From NCBI RefSeq assembly GCF_033118175.1, contig NC_083714.1, positions 13,702,001-13,766,000 on the forward strand: DNA of 64,000 nucleotides, given 5' to 3'. The stretch's first letter is position 1. Each line of letters starts with the position of its first letter. The notes under the pieces are model-generated. The model was not told the origin of the DNA. It saw only the letters and a list, made by a program, of their open reading frames with translations, and did not search any database. Of the stretch, positions 10,749-23,011 are shown one piece after another. This stretch comes from Dama dama (Eukaryota; Chordata; Mammalia; Artiodactyla; Cervidae). A program made the position numbers and the translations under genes.

Positions 10749-12060
10749 ATATAACCTGTGAAATGTTCAATATAAAGTGGAATGTGATCCATGACAAAAT
10801 AAGACAAAGTCAGAGGAAGAAGAGGTCATTGTGGCCCAGAGCAGTGTTTTTTAAGCTTTCCTGGCTTGAGTTTTATTTCCATCAGACCTTAGAGCCTTTT
10901 TATTGGATCAGTTTGAAAACCAGTGGATGAGACTGAATTAGAAAATGTGGTTATATAAAGGGAAGGGACAAGTAGTAATGGAAAAACAGCAGACTGGGAC
11001 AGGTCGTGAAGGCCTTGAAATGTTTAGACAGAGAATGTGGTCTTGATTGCTTTGGGGAAGGTCCAAATCCAGGGTCTCTCTGCCATCTTTCCTCTACCAA
11101 ACAATGGCAAACAGCCACTACCAATCTCTTCACTCTTTATAAACCCAACCTTGTGTATTGACAAGAGAAAGGGAAAACAAACCTCAATGCCCACCCACCC
11201 AAGCTAGCCCTGTGGGAAATGTCTTTGAAGATGAGATCATAGTCTGGGCATCTGGAGCAAACTAGCAGGGTCTACTTACTGTACAAAAATTGCTGAACAT
11301 TTTTTTCTTTTCCTTAACCCTAAGTAAAGCTATCCTAGGGTTTCACATCAGTGGTTTTGAATTTTATTAAACAAAATAGCTAGTTCCTGCTTGATTGAAG
11401 TTTGGTGGTCTTTCCAGAATTTTTTTCTACATAACTCTCCCCTTTCTTCTCTGTTTTACCAGGGTTCTTGATTGTAAGTAGAAGAAACCAATTATAGTTA
11501 AACTCGTCAGACACATCAAAAAATACATATTGAAAGGATGTTGGGGCAGGAGGGGGAGCTCCCCAAATCAAGGGGAGGTTAGACGGCCAGGGTTGGAAGA
11601 TTGATAGGAATCAAAAGGGTTCCAGAGGCCACCAAGAAGCAGCAACAGTACGGCTGAGATAGTGAGGCTAAGCATTGTCAAAACTATAGTGATTAGACAC
11701 AAATCACCCCAGTCTCTTGATCAGTTGCTCCAGATTCTTCATCCTAGGAATGGAGGGAGAGGGGGAGAAGATCTCTATTCTTCAACTTCTCTAGTTGAGA
11801 CAGGGTACTGTGTTCTACCAATATCTCACATCTTGGGAGATCCCCCTTCAAATAGGAAGAGGATGAACAGTGAACAGCAAACAAGTAAGGTAACATGCAA
11901 AACAATGTTCTTTATCTTCTCCTACATAATGTTTTTCAAACTGCAGTTGGTAACACATTATTGGGTTGTGAGATTAATTTCATGACTGTTGAATCACACT
12001 GACTGATTTTCAAATATTATGGCAGAAACCAGTACAAAATTGTAAAACAAGTACAAAAGT
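10749..12060. other. No recognised gene
   Basis: Mostly unassigned. A possible repeat edge lies near 10840-10930 (MER-like). Short frames have no recognisable domains. Confidence 0.4.
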
Positions 12061-12067
12061 ACAAAAT

Positions 12068-12168
12068 CTCTCAGTCGTATCTGACTCTGTGATCCCACAG
12101 ACAGTAGCCTACCAGGCTCCTCCGTCTATGGAATTTTCCAAGCAAGAGTACTGGAGTGAGTTGCCATT
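12068..12168 (-). mobile_element. Bov-A monomer fragment, reverse
   Basis: CTCAGTCGTATCTGACTCTG to GTACTGGAGTGAGTTGCCAT. Confidence 0.8.
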
Positions 12169-12199
12169 ATAAAGCAAGTATCCTCCAATTTAAAATAAA

Positions 12200-13500
12200 G
12201 AAATTTTAAAAATATTAGACACGTCTTACATTTCTGAGATAAAATCTAGCTGGTCATAATTTCCTTTTCAAATAATGGATTCAAACTAGTGAAATTTGGT
12301 TTAGAATCTTTGCATCTAGGTTCATGAAGGGTATTGGTCTGCAGCTTTCTTGTACCTACTTTGGTAATGCTGTTCTCATAAAATAAGTTTAGAAGGGTTC
12401 CATCTTCTTCAATATTCTGGAAGGGTTCAGTAGAACTTATATTATTTCTTCTCTAAATCTGGGCTTAGAATTTCCTTGTGGAAAGGGTTTTAACCACAAA
12501 TTCAATTTCTTTAATAGATACAGTGATATTCATGTTATCTATTTCTTCTTAAGTGAGTTTTCACAGAATGCATCTTTCATCTAAGGTACTGACTTTTTAG
12601 GAATAAAGTTGTTTATAACATTTCCTTACTTTCCTTTTAATATCTGTATTGATGTCAACTCTTTCAATAATTGCACATTTGTCTCATTAATTGGCAATTA
12701 ATTGGCAATTTAGTGTTAGATAGGGCTTCCCTCGTAGCCCAGTCAGTAAAGAATCTGCCTGCAATCCAGGAGACCTGGGTTCAATTCCTGGGTCAGGAAG
12801 ATCCCCTGGAGAAGGAAATGGCAACCCACTCCAGTATTCTTGCCTGGAGAATCCCATGGACAGAGGAGTCTGGCAGGCTACAATCCATGGGGTCACAAGA
12901 GTTGGACAAGACTTAGCAACTAAACCACCACCAGTGTTAGATAAGAGTCCAACTTTTGCATGTGGATATCCAGTTTTCCTAGCAGCTCTTATTGAAAATG
13001 CTGTCCTTTCCCCAATGATTTGTCTGGGCAATAATCACTTGACCATATATGCAAGGATTTACTTTTGGGGTCTATCTATTCTATTCACTTGGTCTATATG
13101 TCTGTCTTTATTGCAAGTCCACACTATTTTTGGCTTTTTGCCATATGATTAAGGAGTAGAAATTGCTATAAACTTGGATAAATATTTTGGAATAATTGCT
13201 GAAAAGTCTTTCAGTACCCTAATATTTTATATTTTTATTACCACACTGTTTTGACTACTGTAGCTTTGTAGTAAAGTTTCAAATTAGGAAGTGTGAGTCC
13301 TCTAGCTTTGTTCCCCTTATCAACATTGTTTTGCCCATCTAGGCCCCTCAAGATTCCATATGAATCTTAGGATTTAAAGAAAAATCTCTAGACCCACTCT
13401 AGGTAGTAATGATGCTCTTAACAATATTAAGTCTTCCAATCATGTTGGGAAAATTGAATAACCCCTGCAAAGGAATGAAATTGGACCCCCGATTTACACT
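12200..13500 (-). mobile_element. Old LINE-1 ORF2 region, antisense, split by a Bov-tA
   Basis: AGGGTATTGGTCTGCAGCTT, CTCATAAAATAAGTTTAGAA and, after the SINE, GTGGATATCCAGTTTTCCTA and TTGACCATATATGCAAGGAT keep the antisense L1 order. No intact frame. Confidence 0.7.
12723..12932 (+). mobile_element. Bov-tA SINE inside the old L1
   Basis: Full SINE with the 11-bp duplication AGTGTTAGATA at 12712-12722 and 12933-12943. Confidence 0.93.
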
Positions 13501-13624
13501 ACTAACAAAAAGTAACTTAAAATGGATTGTCTTCCAAACCATGAACACAGAGTATGTTTCTATCTGTTTATGTCTTCTTCAATTTCTTTCAGTAATGTTT
13601 TTATTTTTGTTTTGCTTCTGTTTT

Positions 13625-13730
13625 TTAAAATTGAAGTATAATAGACATATGACATTATAATAGTTTTAGGTGTAATGAACTCAATATTTATATATTGTCT
13701 ATTGTATATATGTATACATAATGTATGCAT
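13625..13730 (-). mobile_element. LINE-1 3' fragment, antisense
   Basis: AAAATTGAAGTATAATAGAC with AGTTTTAGGTGTAATGAACT, followed by AT-rich repeats. Confidence 0.55.
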
Positions 13731-13731
13731 T

Positions 13732-13970
13732 GGAAAAAGAAAAGGCAACCCACTCCTGTATTCTTCCCTGGAGAATTCCATGGACAGAAGAGCCTGGCAG
13801 GCTACAGTCCCTGGGGTCGCATGAGTTGGACACAACTTAAGAGACTAAACCACCACCATGGAGAAGGAAATGGCAACCCAATCCAGTATTCTTGCCTGGA
13901 AAAGTCCATGGACAGAGGAGCCTGGTAGGCTGCAGTCCATGGGGTTACATGACTGAGCACACATGCATGA
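13732..13970 (+). mobile_element. Bov-A2-type dimer, degenerate
   Basis: Two monomers follow each other: 13732-13850 (AAAAGGCAACCCACTCCTGT onward) and 13858-13965 (GGAGAAGGAAATGGCAACCC onward). The second ends early after ATGGGGTTACATGACTGAG. Confidence 0.85.
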
Positions 13971-14015
13971 GGAGGGTGACGGGAGATGGGTTGGTAGCAA
14001 TAAATTGGTAGAACT

Positions 14016-14036
14016 AAAAATAAATAAATAAATAAA
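14016..14036. repeat. AAAT tetranucleotide run
   Basis: About five AAAT/ATAA units in a row. Confidence 0.8.
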
Positions 14037-14249
14037 CCACCACCAATGTATGCATATATACACATTTGTGTACATAATGACAATATTTATGTAATGTATA
14101 TTGTAAATTATATATTTGTATACATACTAATTCAGTATTTGTATACACTGTGAAATGATCACCACAGTAAGTCTGTTGCCACAAATAGTTATAAAATTCT
14201 TTTTTTGTGTGAAGAGAAGCAGTGTTTTGTTTTAAAATATATTTTCACT

Positions 14250-14640
14250 TTATATGGACTCTAAATTCACAATATTTTTCAATACATTAAAGATGTTCCT
14301 CTACTGTCTTCTCTCTTGCAATGTTTCTCATGAAAAACCTGTTGTTTTCCTTATCTTCTGTTTCTCAATATACAATATGACTTTTCCCCCCACTCTGGTT
14401 GTGTTTAAGATTTTCTCTTTATCACTGGTTTTGAGCAATTTTACTGTGGTGTACCTTGATGTAGTTATCTTTGTCCTTTTTGTGATTGAGGTTAGTGGAA
14501 CTTTTTGTATTTGTAGGCTTATAGTTTTAATCAAATTTGGAAAATCTGGGGCCATTATTTTTTCAAATGTTTTTTTCTCTTTTCCACCTCTATTCTTCAC
14601 CTATCCAGTTACATGCGTATTAGGCTACCAGTAGTTCCAC
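14250..14640 (-). mobile_element. Old LINE-1 (L1M) 3' region, antisense
   Basis: AAGATTTTCTCTTTATCACT, GGTTTTGAGCAATTTTACTG and CAAATTTGGAAAATCTGGGG are the antisense L1M pattern. The open frames of 126 and 90 codons on opposite strands are relics or chance. Confidence 0.6.
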
Positions 14641-15420
14641 AGCTTATTGATGCACCATCATTTTTTAAAAAAATTCCCTTTTCTCTTTGTGTTTAATTTA
14701 GAATAGTTCTTATTGCTATGATAGCTTCTAAAGCAGCTCCCAATGATTCTCATTTCCTGGTTTTATGTTTTAGTGTCATCACTTGAGTGTGGGCTAGAAC
14801 TAATGGTTTGGATTTAATGAATAAAATAGGGCAAAAGTGATGGCATGTCTTTCCTAAGATTAGGTTATAAAAGACTGAGACTTCTACCTTGCTCTTACTC
14901 TCTCTTTCTGGCTTTTCTTGCTAGACATGAAATTGTTATGTCTTCCAGTTTGCTAATATTTTTCATCTGTAATATATGGTTTGCTGTTAATCCCATTTAG
15001 TGTATTTTTCTAGTTCCTCATTTATTTCCTTATATCAGTACAGACTCGATATTTCCCATATAATTCAATATGTTACAATCAGTTACTTTCACTGTTTATT
15101 CTTTGTCACTGTTCATTATAATGCACAAAAAATAGTTATTCTAATGCACAAAATTTCAATGACCTTTTTGGTCAATAGGAGCCCCTTCCAGCTGGCTTAT
15201 ATTTCTTTTGACATGCCTCTATTATTATTATTTTCGTACTTCATTGCTTTTCAAAAGTACAAAAATATTTTTTCAGGCTTACCTTGTACTGTTCTCACCA
15301 CAGCTTTGGGCTCAGCCATTTCTTGAAGGAGAGCCAACTCTTTTACTGGACAATGGTATTTAGAAGCCAAGATTTGTATGTGCACACACCTGCACACACA
15401 CACATACTTACTTCTATATT
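14641..15420. other. Probably old repeat, unassigned
   Basis: T-rich DNA resembling L1M 3' sequence in places (14940-15070). A CA run lies at 15382-15406. Confidence 0.4.
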
Positions 15421-15433
15421 TATTTCTATACCT

Positions 15434-15650
15434 GATGTTGTTGTTGTTTAGTTGCTAAGTTGTGTCCTACTCTTTTGCAACCCCATGACCTATATCCCAC
15501 CAGGTTTCTCTGTCCATGGGATTTCCCAGGCAAGAATACTGGAGTGGGTGGCCATTTCCTTCTCCAGAGGATCTTCCCAACCCAGGGATTGAACTCATGT
15601 CTCTTGCATTGGCAGGGGGGTTCTTTACAGCTGAGCCACCTGGGAAGCCC
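15434..15650 (-). mobile_element. Bov-tA SINE, reverse orientation
   Basis: Reverse copy with the perfect 12-bp duplication ATTTCTATACCT at 15422-15433 and 15651-15662. Confidence 0.93.
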
Positions 15651-15694
15651 ATTTCTATACCTAGTCATGTATACATTTAGTGTGCATGTGTGGT

Positions 15695-16140
15695 AGGCTG
15701 AATATTGACCCCAGATAATGTGAATATTTTTCCTCACATTGTAAAAGGAAATCTGGACAGGTTGTTGAATTAAAAATCCTAAGATAAGGATATTTCTTGG
15801 ATTATTTGAGCAGAGCCAAAGTAAACACAAATGTTCTTACAAGAGGGTGAGAGACAGAGATTTGATTACAGAAAAAGGAGATGTGATGATGGAACCAGAG
15901 GTCAGGGTGATGCACTTTGAAGACTGAAGAATGAGACCAAGTATCAAGGAATGTAGGCAGCTTCTACAAGTTGAAAAAAGTAAGGGAAAAGATTTTCCCT
16001 TGAAGCCTCTCAAAACAGTGCAACTGTGATGACATCTTGATTTCAGACTTTTTACCTCCTGAACTAAAAGAGTATAAATTCATGTTGTTTTAAGTCACTA
16101 ATTTTATGGTAGTTTGTTACAGCAGGAAATTAATACATCA
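15695..16140. repeat. Ancient mammalian repeat, family not assigned
   Basis: GGCTGAATATTGACCCCAGA, AAGGAGATGTGATGATGGAA, TTACCTCCTGAACTAAAAGA and GTTACAGCAGGAAATTAATA form a familiar mammal-wide consensus on the + strand, but I cannot name the family with confidence. Confidence 0.55.
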
Positions 16141-16324
16141 CAACTTCATATCAATATGTCCAAGTCCAATCCAGTGCCACGGGATTCATTCTAATTTTAT
16201 CCTCTCTTTTATTTGTAACCCCCTTCTCTGTGAGAAACCTCACTCCCTTTATTCTTAATCTTCCGGTATGTAACCAAATACATTTCTTCTATCATCATTT
16301 CTTCCTGTACAGACTCCCTTCCCA

Positions 16325-16660
16325 TCCCACATATAACAATGTGGATGAATCTCACAAACGTTATGCTGAGCAAAAGAAGTCAGATACAAAAAATATATAA
16401 ATGGCTTGATTCCATTTAAATGGAGGGCAAGGATATCACCATAATGGTGATACAAGTCAGAATAATGTTATTTGTGAGGTGGGGTGTAGGCTGGGAAGGG
16501 GCCTGAGGAATGATGAAGTGTTTCATGTCTTAATCCAGGCAGTGATTACACAAGTATATACATGCACAAAAATTCATCGAGCTGTTCACTCATGACTAGG
16601 ACATCTGATGTGCTTTAATGTATACATCAGACATCATAAAGAATAATTTTAAAAAGCTAA
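16325..16660 (+). mobile_element. Old LINE-1 (L1M) 3' end
   Basis: ACGTTATGCTGAGCAAAAGA, TTGATTCCATTTAAATGGAG and TTTAATGTATACATCAGAC follow the L1M 3'UTR order. Confidence 0.55.
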
Positions 16661-17000
16661 CCACTGTGTTTCCTTTCAGAAGCATGTTTTTGGAAGGTGG
16701 ATATGTTTTATTTCAGAGTCTTCATGAAGATTTCACAACATTCAAAACTCCAACAATTCAAGAATATTCTGAGAAAGTCTAGTAGAAATCTCAGTTTACC
16801 AGCCAGAGTCAAAAATCATGTGACAATGGTTAAGTACAGTTTGAAATTCACTCTACCCACATCTTTATCATTACTTCATTCTTGACAAGTTTTAATTTGA
16901 GGCTCGTATTACATAGCCTTTCCCACAGGTGAGACTTTATTAATACTTTTATGTTTTGCCATCTCAAGTGTGTATAATTCAAAGTTTAAAATGAGCAAAA
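16661..17000. other. No recognised features
   Basis: Nothing recognised. Confidence 0.4.
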
Positions 17001-17003
17001 AAG

Positions 17004-17300
17004 GTATTCCCAGGTGGTCCACTGGTTAAGAATCCACCTGCCAATACAGAGGACATGGGTTCGATCCCTGGGCTAGGGAGATTCTACATGCCATGAGGCA
17101 ACTAAGCCTGTGTGCCACAGCTACTGAGCCCACTCGTCGCAGCTACAGAAGCCTGTGTGTCCTAAAGCCCAAGCTCTGCAACAAAAGAAGTCACTGCAAT
17201 GAGAAACCCATGAACCACAACTAGAGTGCAACCCCTGCTTGCTGCAACTAGAGAAAGTTCACGTGCAGTGATGAAGGCTCACTGCAGCCAGAAGTAGGTA
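17004..17300 (+). mobile_element. CHR-1-type SINE, full length
   Basis: From GTATTCCCAGGTGGTCCACT through AGCCTGTGTGTCCTAAAGCC and AACTAGAGAAAGTTCACGTG to the TGCAGCCAGAAGTAGG tail. Confidence 0.85.
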
Positions 17301-17314
17301 AACATTTGTAAATG

Positions 17315-17712
17315 AGCAAGATTATTTTGAATAAACATTTCTCCAAAGAAGATACACCAGTGGTAAATAAGTACATGAAAAGATGCTCAACATCACTAAT
17401 CATTAGGGAAATACAAATCAACTCCATAATAAGATGCCTCTTCACATCCACTAAGATGGTTATAATTTAAAAGACAGATAATAACAAGTTTTGATGAGGA
17501 CATAGAGAAATTGGAATCTTCATACATTGCTGGTGGGAATGTGCAGTCATTTTGTATAATAGTTGGGCAGCTCCTCAAAGAGTTAAATACAAGTTACCAT
17601 ATGACCCAACTAGTCCACTTCTAGGTATGTATTCAAGAGAACTGAAAATGTATCTATACACAAAAACTTATTAATGAATATCCATAGCAGTAGTATTCAA
17701 AATGGTCAAAAT
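17315..17712 (+). mobile_element. LINE-1 ORF2 fragment
   Basis: CATTTCTCCAAAGAAGATAC, AAATACAAATCAACTCCATA, TACATTGCTGGTGGGAATGT and TACCATATGACCCAACTAGT are L1 ORF2 segments. The frame is broken. Confidence 0.85.
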
Positions 17713-18045
17713 ACTTCTGATTTCTCTGGAGTAGGGGTAGTATGATGTGGTGGTTAGAAGAAAAGGATATGATTATTTAGTGTTAACGGGGCAGGGTCGG
17801 CCTCTTTTATCCTCTGTTTGATAAGCATCCAAGTGTGTCTCATGGATTCTTATGCGTGTCACCCCTCACAGGTGTAATATCCTCCAACTGGCTATTATAT
17901 CTCTAATGGATACAATATCTTGGCTCCTGACCCTGATAGCTTTTTTTTCTCCTAGTTGTTATTATTGTTGTTCAAAGAATAGAATAGGAAATAATAGAGT
18001 GAATGAATGTAGAATTTCTAAGTACTGTTTCACACAAATCTTGTG
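17713..18045. other. No recognised features
   Basis: Nothing recognised before the GT run. Confidence 0.4.
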
Positions 18046-18047
18046 TC

Positions 18048-18072
18048 AGTGTGTGTGTGTGTGTGTGTGTGG
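18048..18072. repeat. GT microsatellite
   Basis: About twelve GT units. Probably polymorphic. Confidence 0.9.
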
Positions 18073-18294
18073 ATTACAGTGTAAAATGTATTTGTGATTT
18101 AAGAAATTGGGAAGCCAGTCCTTTGAAAAGTCAGTGCTGTGTGGTGCTCAAAAGACCCAGTTTCTGTTCTGAGCCCTGCTCTGAGCTTGCTGGTGAGCTT
18201 GAGCAACTGCCTGCTTCTCTCTGGACCTCAGGCTCTTTTTCTAACCTTTGAGGGCATTGGACTCTTGTGTTCCTTCCAGCTCTTCCTTATTACG

Positions 18295-18485
18295 ACAACA
18301 GTAACAACTAACCCTTAATCCACACTTACAATGTGCCAGGCACTGTTCTAAATCCTTTCTGTGCATCAAGTACTTGAATTCTCACCATAGTTCTCTGACG
18401 TAGGTGATTTGATTATCATCCCTATTTTACAAATGAGGAAACCGAGAACCCAAAGGAGTGGAGTGGCAGAGTAGGCATTTGTACC
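18295..18485 (-). repeat. MIR SINE, reverse orientation
   Basis: AATGTGCCAGGCACTGTTCT and CCTATTTTACAAATGAGGAA in the reverse MIR order. Confidence 0.75.
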
Positions 18486-19340
18486 CAGGCTTGTTTGGCT
18501 CTAGAAACCATATTCATAACCAGTACTGCTACCAATATGCAAGCTCTGAGTCAGTGGGGCTACGCTGCCTTTCTGGCTCCTTTTGAAGGAGGGATGGCAG
18601 ACTTTCCTGGCCCCTTACTTAGTGAGTTTCCAGGAAGCTGGGGCTTAGTCATCCTTCTTTGCCAAGTTCACTTGAGCACACAGACACTGGTATGACACTT
18701 GCAGGGTTAGGTTCTGGCTTCCTTGGGTCCCTCCCACATTTCCTCTTATCTCATCAAGGGCACGGATTTCTAAAGACCAGATTCTCTTTGTCTCTTTCGT
18801 CTGTCTCTCCTATCATTTCCCTCTCAACAGAGCTCTGTGCTATCTCTTCTTTCCCAATATTAGTTTAATAGTCTTCACGTCCAAGGGCTTTCTATTCTGA
18901 CAGGAGAGAAATCAGTGTTGTTGTTGTTTTTTTTTCATTATCTCTGGCCAATAATCAATATTAAATTTCCCCCCCACTTGGGCCAGGCCATTCAAAACAA
19001 AGCCCATCACACTTTCTGCTTCTTGATGAGTTCTAAGAATTTCTGATAGGGACAGTGCGGAGTCTGCTTGGTTTCCTGTCCCCAAAGTTCTCCTTTTAAC
19101 ATAGTTCCCCCTTGAGCCACTTGAACGCCAATCTATAGGCCCAATGAGCTCTGCCCCATCTATGGGACCCACCTTGCCCTCCAGTGATTTAAGGGTCTCT
19201 AATTCAATGCTCAGATTCGAGACAAGTCCTGCCATAACACTCTGGTGATGACTTCTATATTCAACCTGAGTTCAAGTCCCTATTTTCTCTCTCTGTTCTG
19301 ATTCTGGCCTATTGTCCCTGAGCTTCTGTTTAGGCCTTGA
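18486..19340. other. No recognised features
   Basis: No gene or clear repeat is visible. Confidence 0.4.
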
Positions 19341-19352
19341 TAATCCTCTGTA

Positions 19353-19569
19353 GGGCTAGCCAGGTGAAGCCAGTGGTAAAGAACCTGCCTGCCAATGCAG
19401 GTAGACATAAGAGATGCGGGTTCGATCCCTGGGTCGGGAAGATCCCCTGGCAGAGGGTATGGCAATCCACTCCGGTATTCTTGCCTGGAGAATCCCCATG
19501 GACCGAGGTGTCTGGCGGGCTACAGTCCATGGGGTCACAGAGTCTGAAGCGACTTAGTGTGCAGGCATG
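19353..19569 (+). mobile_element. Bov-tA SINE
   Basis: Full SINE with the perfect 11-bp duplication AATCCTCTGTA at 19342-19352 and 19570-19580. Confidence 0.93.
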
Positions 19570-19580
19570 AATCCTCTGTA

Positions 19581-20049
19581 ACTGGGAATTTGCTCTGTTC
19601 TTTCCAGTCCTTTCCCTCCTCATCCTTCCTCCAGGAACTGGAATGCTCCAATGGATATGACCTTGAAACCTTGTGTCTTACTTCCCTGATGCTGCCCACT
19701 CAGCTGCATCTCTGCTTCTAGAGTTCCCAGTGCCCTGTTTAACACACCTGTCAGGAAATCTCAAGTCTTGGTAACTTGAAATTTGCTCCACATGCTGTAA
19801 TTAGCCCTTCTGCCTAGACTGTGTTATATGAAAGGACAGGGCCCAAGTAGATGTTGCTATTTGCTTGAGAGAGTGTATTTACACCTGACTTTGTTCAAAG
19901 TGTGGTCCCTGAACCAGCAATACCAGCAGCACCAGGGTACACCACACCTTCCATGAGGGACTACTCATTTTAAAAAAGATTGGTTCTAGGGCTATCAGTT
20001 GACCCACTAGCAATAAATCAAGTCAATGAAACAGCATTTAAGTGTCTTT
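19581..20049. other. Mostly unassigned; MER5-like piece
   Basis: CAAAGTGTGGTCCCTGAACC at 19897-19916, followed by AGCAGCACCAGGGTACACC, resembles the left part of MER5A. Otherwise nothing recognised. Confidence 0.4.
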
Positions 20050-20210
20050 TGCTCATAGGACCATTTACTCCACTGGAGTTTTAAGTTCCACGAAGGGCAG
20101 AAAATTCATATCTCTTGTTCACTGCTCTATTTCTAGTGTTTAGAACTGTGCTTGGCAGATGGTAAGTGCTCAGTAACTGCTAAGGGAATGAACAAGTGAG
20201 TGGATGAGCT
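20050..20210 (+). repeat. L2 LINE 3' end
   Basis: TAAGTTCCACGAAGGGCAGA, GAACTGTGCTTGGCAGATGG and TAAGTGCTCAGTAACTGCTA in L2 3' order. Confidence 0.6.
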
Positions 20211-20693
20211 GGTGAATTATTACCAATTAGGTGGCCTTGGAAATGTTAAATTCTCTGAGCCTCATCATTTTATTCATCTGTACAATAAAGATTCATATCC
20301 CTACTTCCCAGTATGAGGATCACGCATAAAAAAGGGGGTGCAGAGTTGTCAACATTTCTTTTGATACAAAGGCTGCTCTTCACTGAAATGTGGATCTCTT
20401 TTGTTTTGGAATGATCAGTTCTTTGCAGCTGCTTTACCCTAAGTATTATTGAGAGCTTGTTCTGTGTGGAAGAATCTTGGAAGAGAGACTCATTCACCCA
20501 GTCACTCATTCATTTAGAAAATATTAATTGAATATTATGTCAGGCTTTATTCTAAGTGCTAAGGAGAAGAGCAGTAGATAAAACAAACACTCTACTCCCA
20601 AGAAGTTCACATTGGGAAAAGACAGACATGAATCAAATAAAATTGTAATATAGCAAATGGTGATATTTGTTAAGAGGAACAATAAAGTGAGTA

Positions 20694-20895
20694 AGGCTTC
20701 CCTGGTGTTTCAGACGGTAAAGAATCTGCCTGCAGTGTGGGACACCTGGGTATGATCCCTGGGTCAGGAAGATCCCCTGGAGGAGGAAATGGCAACCCAC
20801 TCCAGTATTCTTGCCTGGAGAATTCCATGGACAGAGGAGCCTGGCGGGCTACAGTCCATGGGGTTGCAACATGACTGAGTGACTTAACACAACAC
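20694..20895 (+). mobile_element. Bov-tA SINE
   Basis: AGGCTTCCCTGGTGTTTCAG to AACATGACTGAGTGACTTAA. Confidence 0.9.
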
Positions 20896-22216
20896 CAAAG
20901 TTTCTCTGAGGAGATAGCATTTGAGCAAAGACCTACAGGAAGCAAGGGGGTGATCAATGGGGATGTCCAGGGAGAAAATTTTCCAGGCAGAGGGATAGCC
21001 AGTGTAATGGCCCAAAAGTGGGAAACCATGTAGGATGTTTAAAGAACACCAAGGAGACCAGTGCTGTTGAAGTAAAGTTGGAAAACAGTAAGAATGAGGG
21101 CTTGTCAGGGAGGAGCGCTGAATCATGTAGGACTTTACAGGGCATTATATGACCTTTAGCTTTTACTCTGGGTGAGATTGGAAGTCATGGGAGAATATTC
21201 CATGAGGAATGATGTGATCTAACTTAAGTTTTCAATGAGTCACTCAAGTTGCTGTGTTGAGTGAGAACAGACTTTAGGAGACTAAAGTCAGAAGCAAGGA
21301 GATGAGCTGGAAAGAAGTTGCAGTAGTTCATGTGAGAGATGATGGTGGCCAGGATTAGGGGGGTAGTAGTGATTGAGATGGGGAGACCAGTCAGATTTTG
21401 AAGAAAAGTCTGGTATGTTTTGCAGATGTCTTGGGTATGGAATGTGGGAGAAGAAGGAGTCAGGAATGACCCCAAGGGTTTTACTTCAGCAATTAGAAGG
21501 TTGGAGCTGCCATCAATAGAGATGGACAAGACTGGAGAAGAACCAGGTTTGTGGAAGAGGAATCAGGAATTCTGTTGGAACATGTTACATCTAAGATGGC
21601 TATTTGATCTTCAAGAGAGAATGTTGAACAGACAGTTGGGTAGATGCATCTGGAGTTGAGAGAAGTCTGAGCTGAGATACACATCTGGATATCTTCAATG
21701 TATCTAGGGCAGTTAAAGTCATGGGACCAGATGTGATTACCTAGGGGCAGAGCATGGAAAGGAGAAATCGCCCAAGGTCTGAATTCTGGGTTATTCCAAT
21801 GGTCCCAGGTCAGGACTGAGAGGAGAAATCAAAAGGCACTAGGTCAGAGTAGCCAGTGAGGTAGGTGGTGACAGAATGGTTCCTGGAAGCCATGGGGAGA
21901 CACTGTTTCAAGGAGGAGGGAGGGTTCAACTGTTAGAATGCTGATGAAATGTTAAGCAAGATGAGGACTGAGATTTGACAACATGGAGGTTCATTAAAAC
22001 CTTGAGAGGAGCTATCCTGATGGACTGATAAACGTCTAATTGAAGATGATTTGAGAGAGAAGCAGAGAAGAATTATAGACAGCAAATATAGGCAGCTCTT
22101 TCAAGGAATTTTGTTGTAACAGAGAGAAGAGAGGCACGACAGAAGCTGGAGAGGGATGTGCATGGGGTGAATGGAGGACTTTAGTTGGTGGATACTACTG
22201 TAGCATGTAGAGAGGA

Positions 22217-22388
22217 AGAAAAAAATTTTTTTTCATTTATTTTTACTAGTTGGAGGATAATCACTTTACAATACCACAGTGGGTCTTGTCATACATTGAC
22301 ACGAATCAGCCATGGATTTACATGTATTCCCCATCCCGATCCCCTCTCCCACCTCCCTCTCTACCCAATCCCTCTGGGTCTTTCCTTA
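22217..22388 (-). mobile_element. Ruminant LINE-1 3' end, reverse
   Basis: The A/T tail is followed by TAGTTGGAGGATAATCACTT and ATCAGCCATGGATTTACATG, extending about 60 bases further than the copy at 44135-44248. Confidence 0.75.
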
Positions 22389-22430
22389 AGAAATTAAGAG
22401 AGAAGTGAGAATTCCTAGAGTGGTCTCCTT

Positions 22431-23000
22431 AAGTGGGTGAGAGATGAGGTTAAGGGCACAAGTGGAGCCAGTAAGGGAAGGAGCCAGGATTTGAACCAGC
22501 TGTCCCTTACTCTCAACCATCACACTACAGTGCTACGCAGACAATACCCATTGGGTACTGGAGCTTGGCTCTATTCTTCTCATCACATGCTCAGGCCTTA
22601 CTTGCGATTCAAGTCACCATTTCGACTTGCCTTTGATTAGGGAAAAAATTAAATCTCTGAAACATGATTTCAGCGTCTCTTCTGATTCCCTAAAAACCCT
22701 CCCTCCCCCTTCTAATATCATTTGTCACTACAGGAAGGAAAGGGACTCCATAAAAGAAGCCTTCTATGTAATACTGGCTGAATGGGCAGAGGAGGCCACT
22801 TCTCTCCCTTCCATTGTTCCTTTCTCATACTCTCCAAACCTCAAACATTGCTCTCAAGGATGGTTATAGCAATCTAAGAAGCAATAGTCATTTTAGTAGG
22901 TGTTTTTTTCACCTGCCCATAGGGATAGGTAAGAATTCTGGCATATGGACATGAGGAAGGTGGGAAGCAGGGAAATGGCAGAGTCACCCTATTGCAACTG
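22431..23000. other. No recognised features
   Basis: No gene or clear repeat recognised. Confidence 0.4.
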
Positions 23001-23011
23001 TGCTTCTCTGT

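Larger units (their letters stand above)
20500..22430 (+). repeat. Long ancient mammalian repeat, split twice
   Basis: Segments such as AGGACTTTACAGGGCATTAT, GGAATGATGTGATCTAACTT, GAGAGATGATGGTGGCCAGG, AGACAGTTGGGTAGATGCAT and GGAGAAATCGCCCAAGGTCT follow the order of a mammal-wide repeat I recognise but cannot name. It runs nearly 2 kb and is interrupted by a Bov-tA (20694-20895) and a ruminant L1 end (22217-22388). It carries no intact frame. Confidence 0.5.

Noticed and set aside
12671..12916. Frames such as SLVAQSVKNLPAIQETW and GFSRQEYWSGLPFPSPGDL that recur many times
   Set aside because: They are translations of Bov-tA/Bov-A SINEs on both strands and recur at every copy.
14254..14634. 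126-codon hydrophobic frame
   Set aside because: T-rich antisense L1M sequence gives Phe/Leu-rich frames; there is no start context or homologue.
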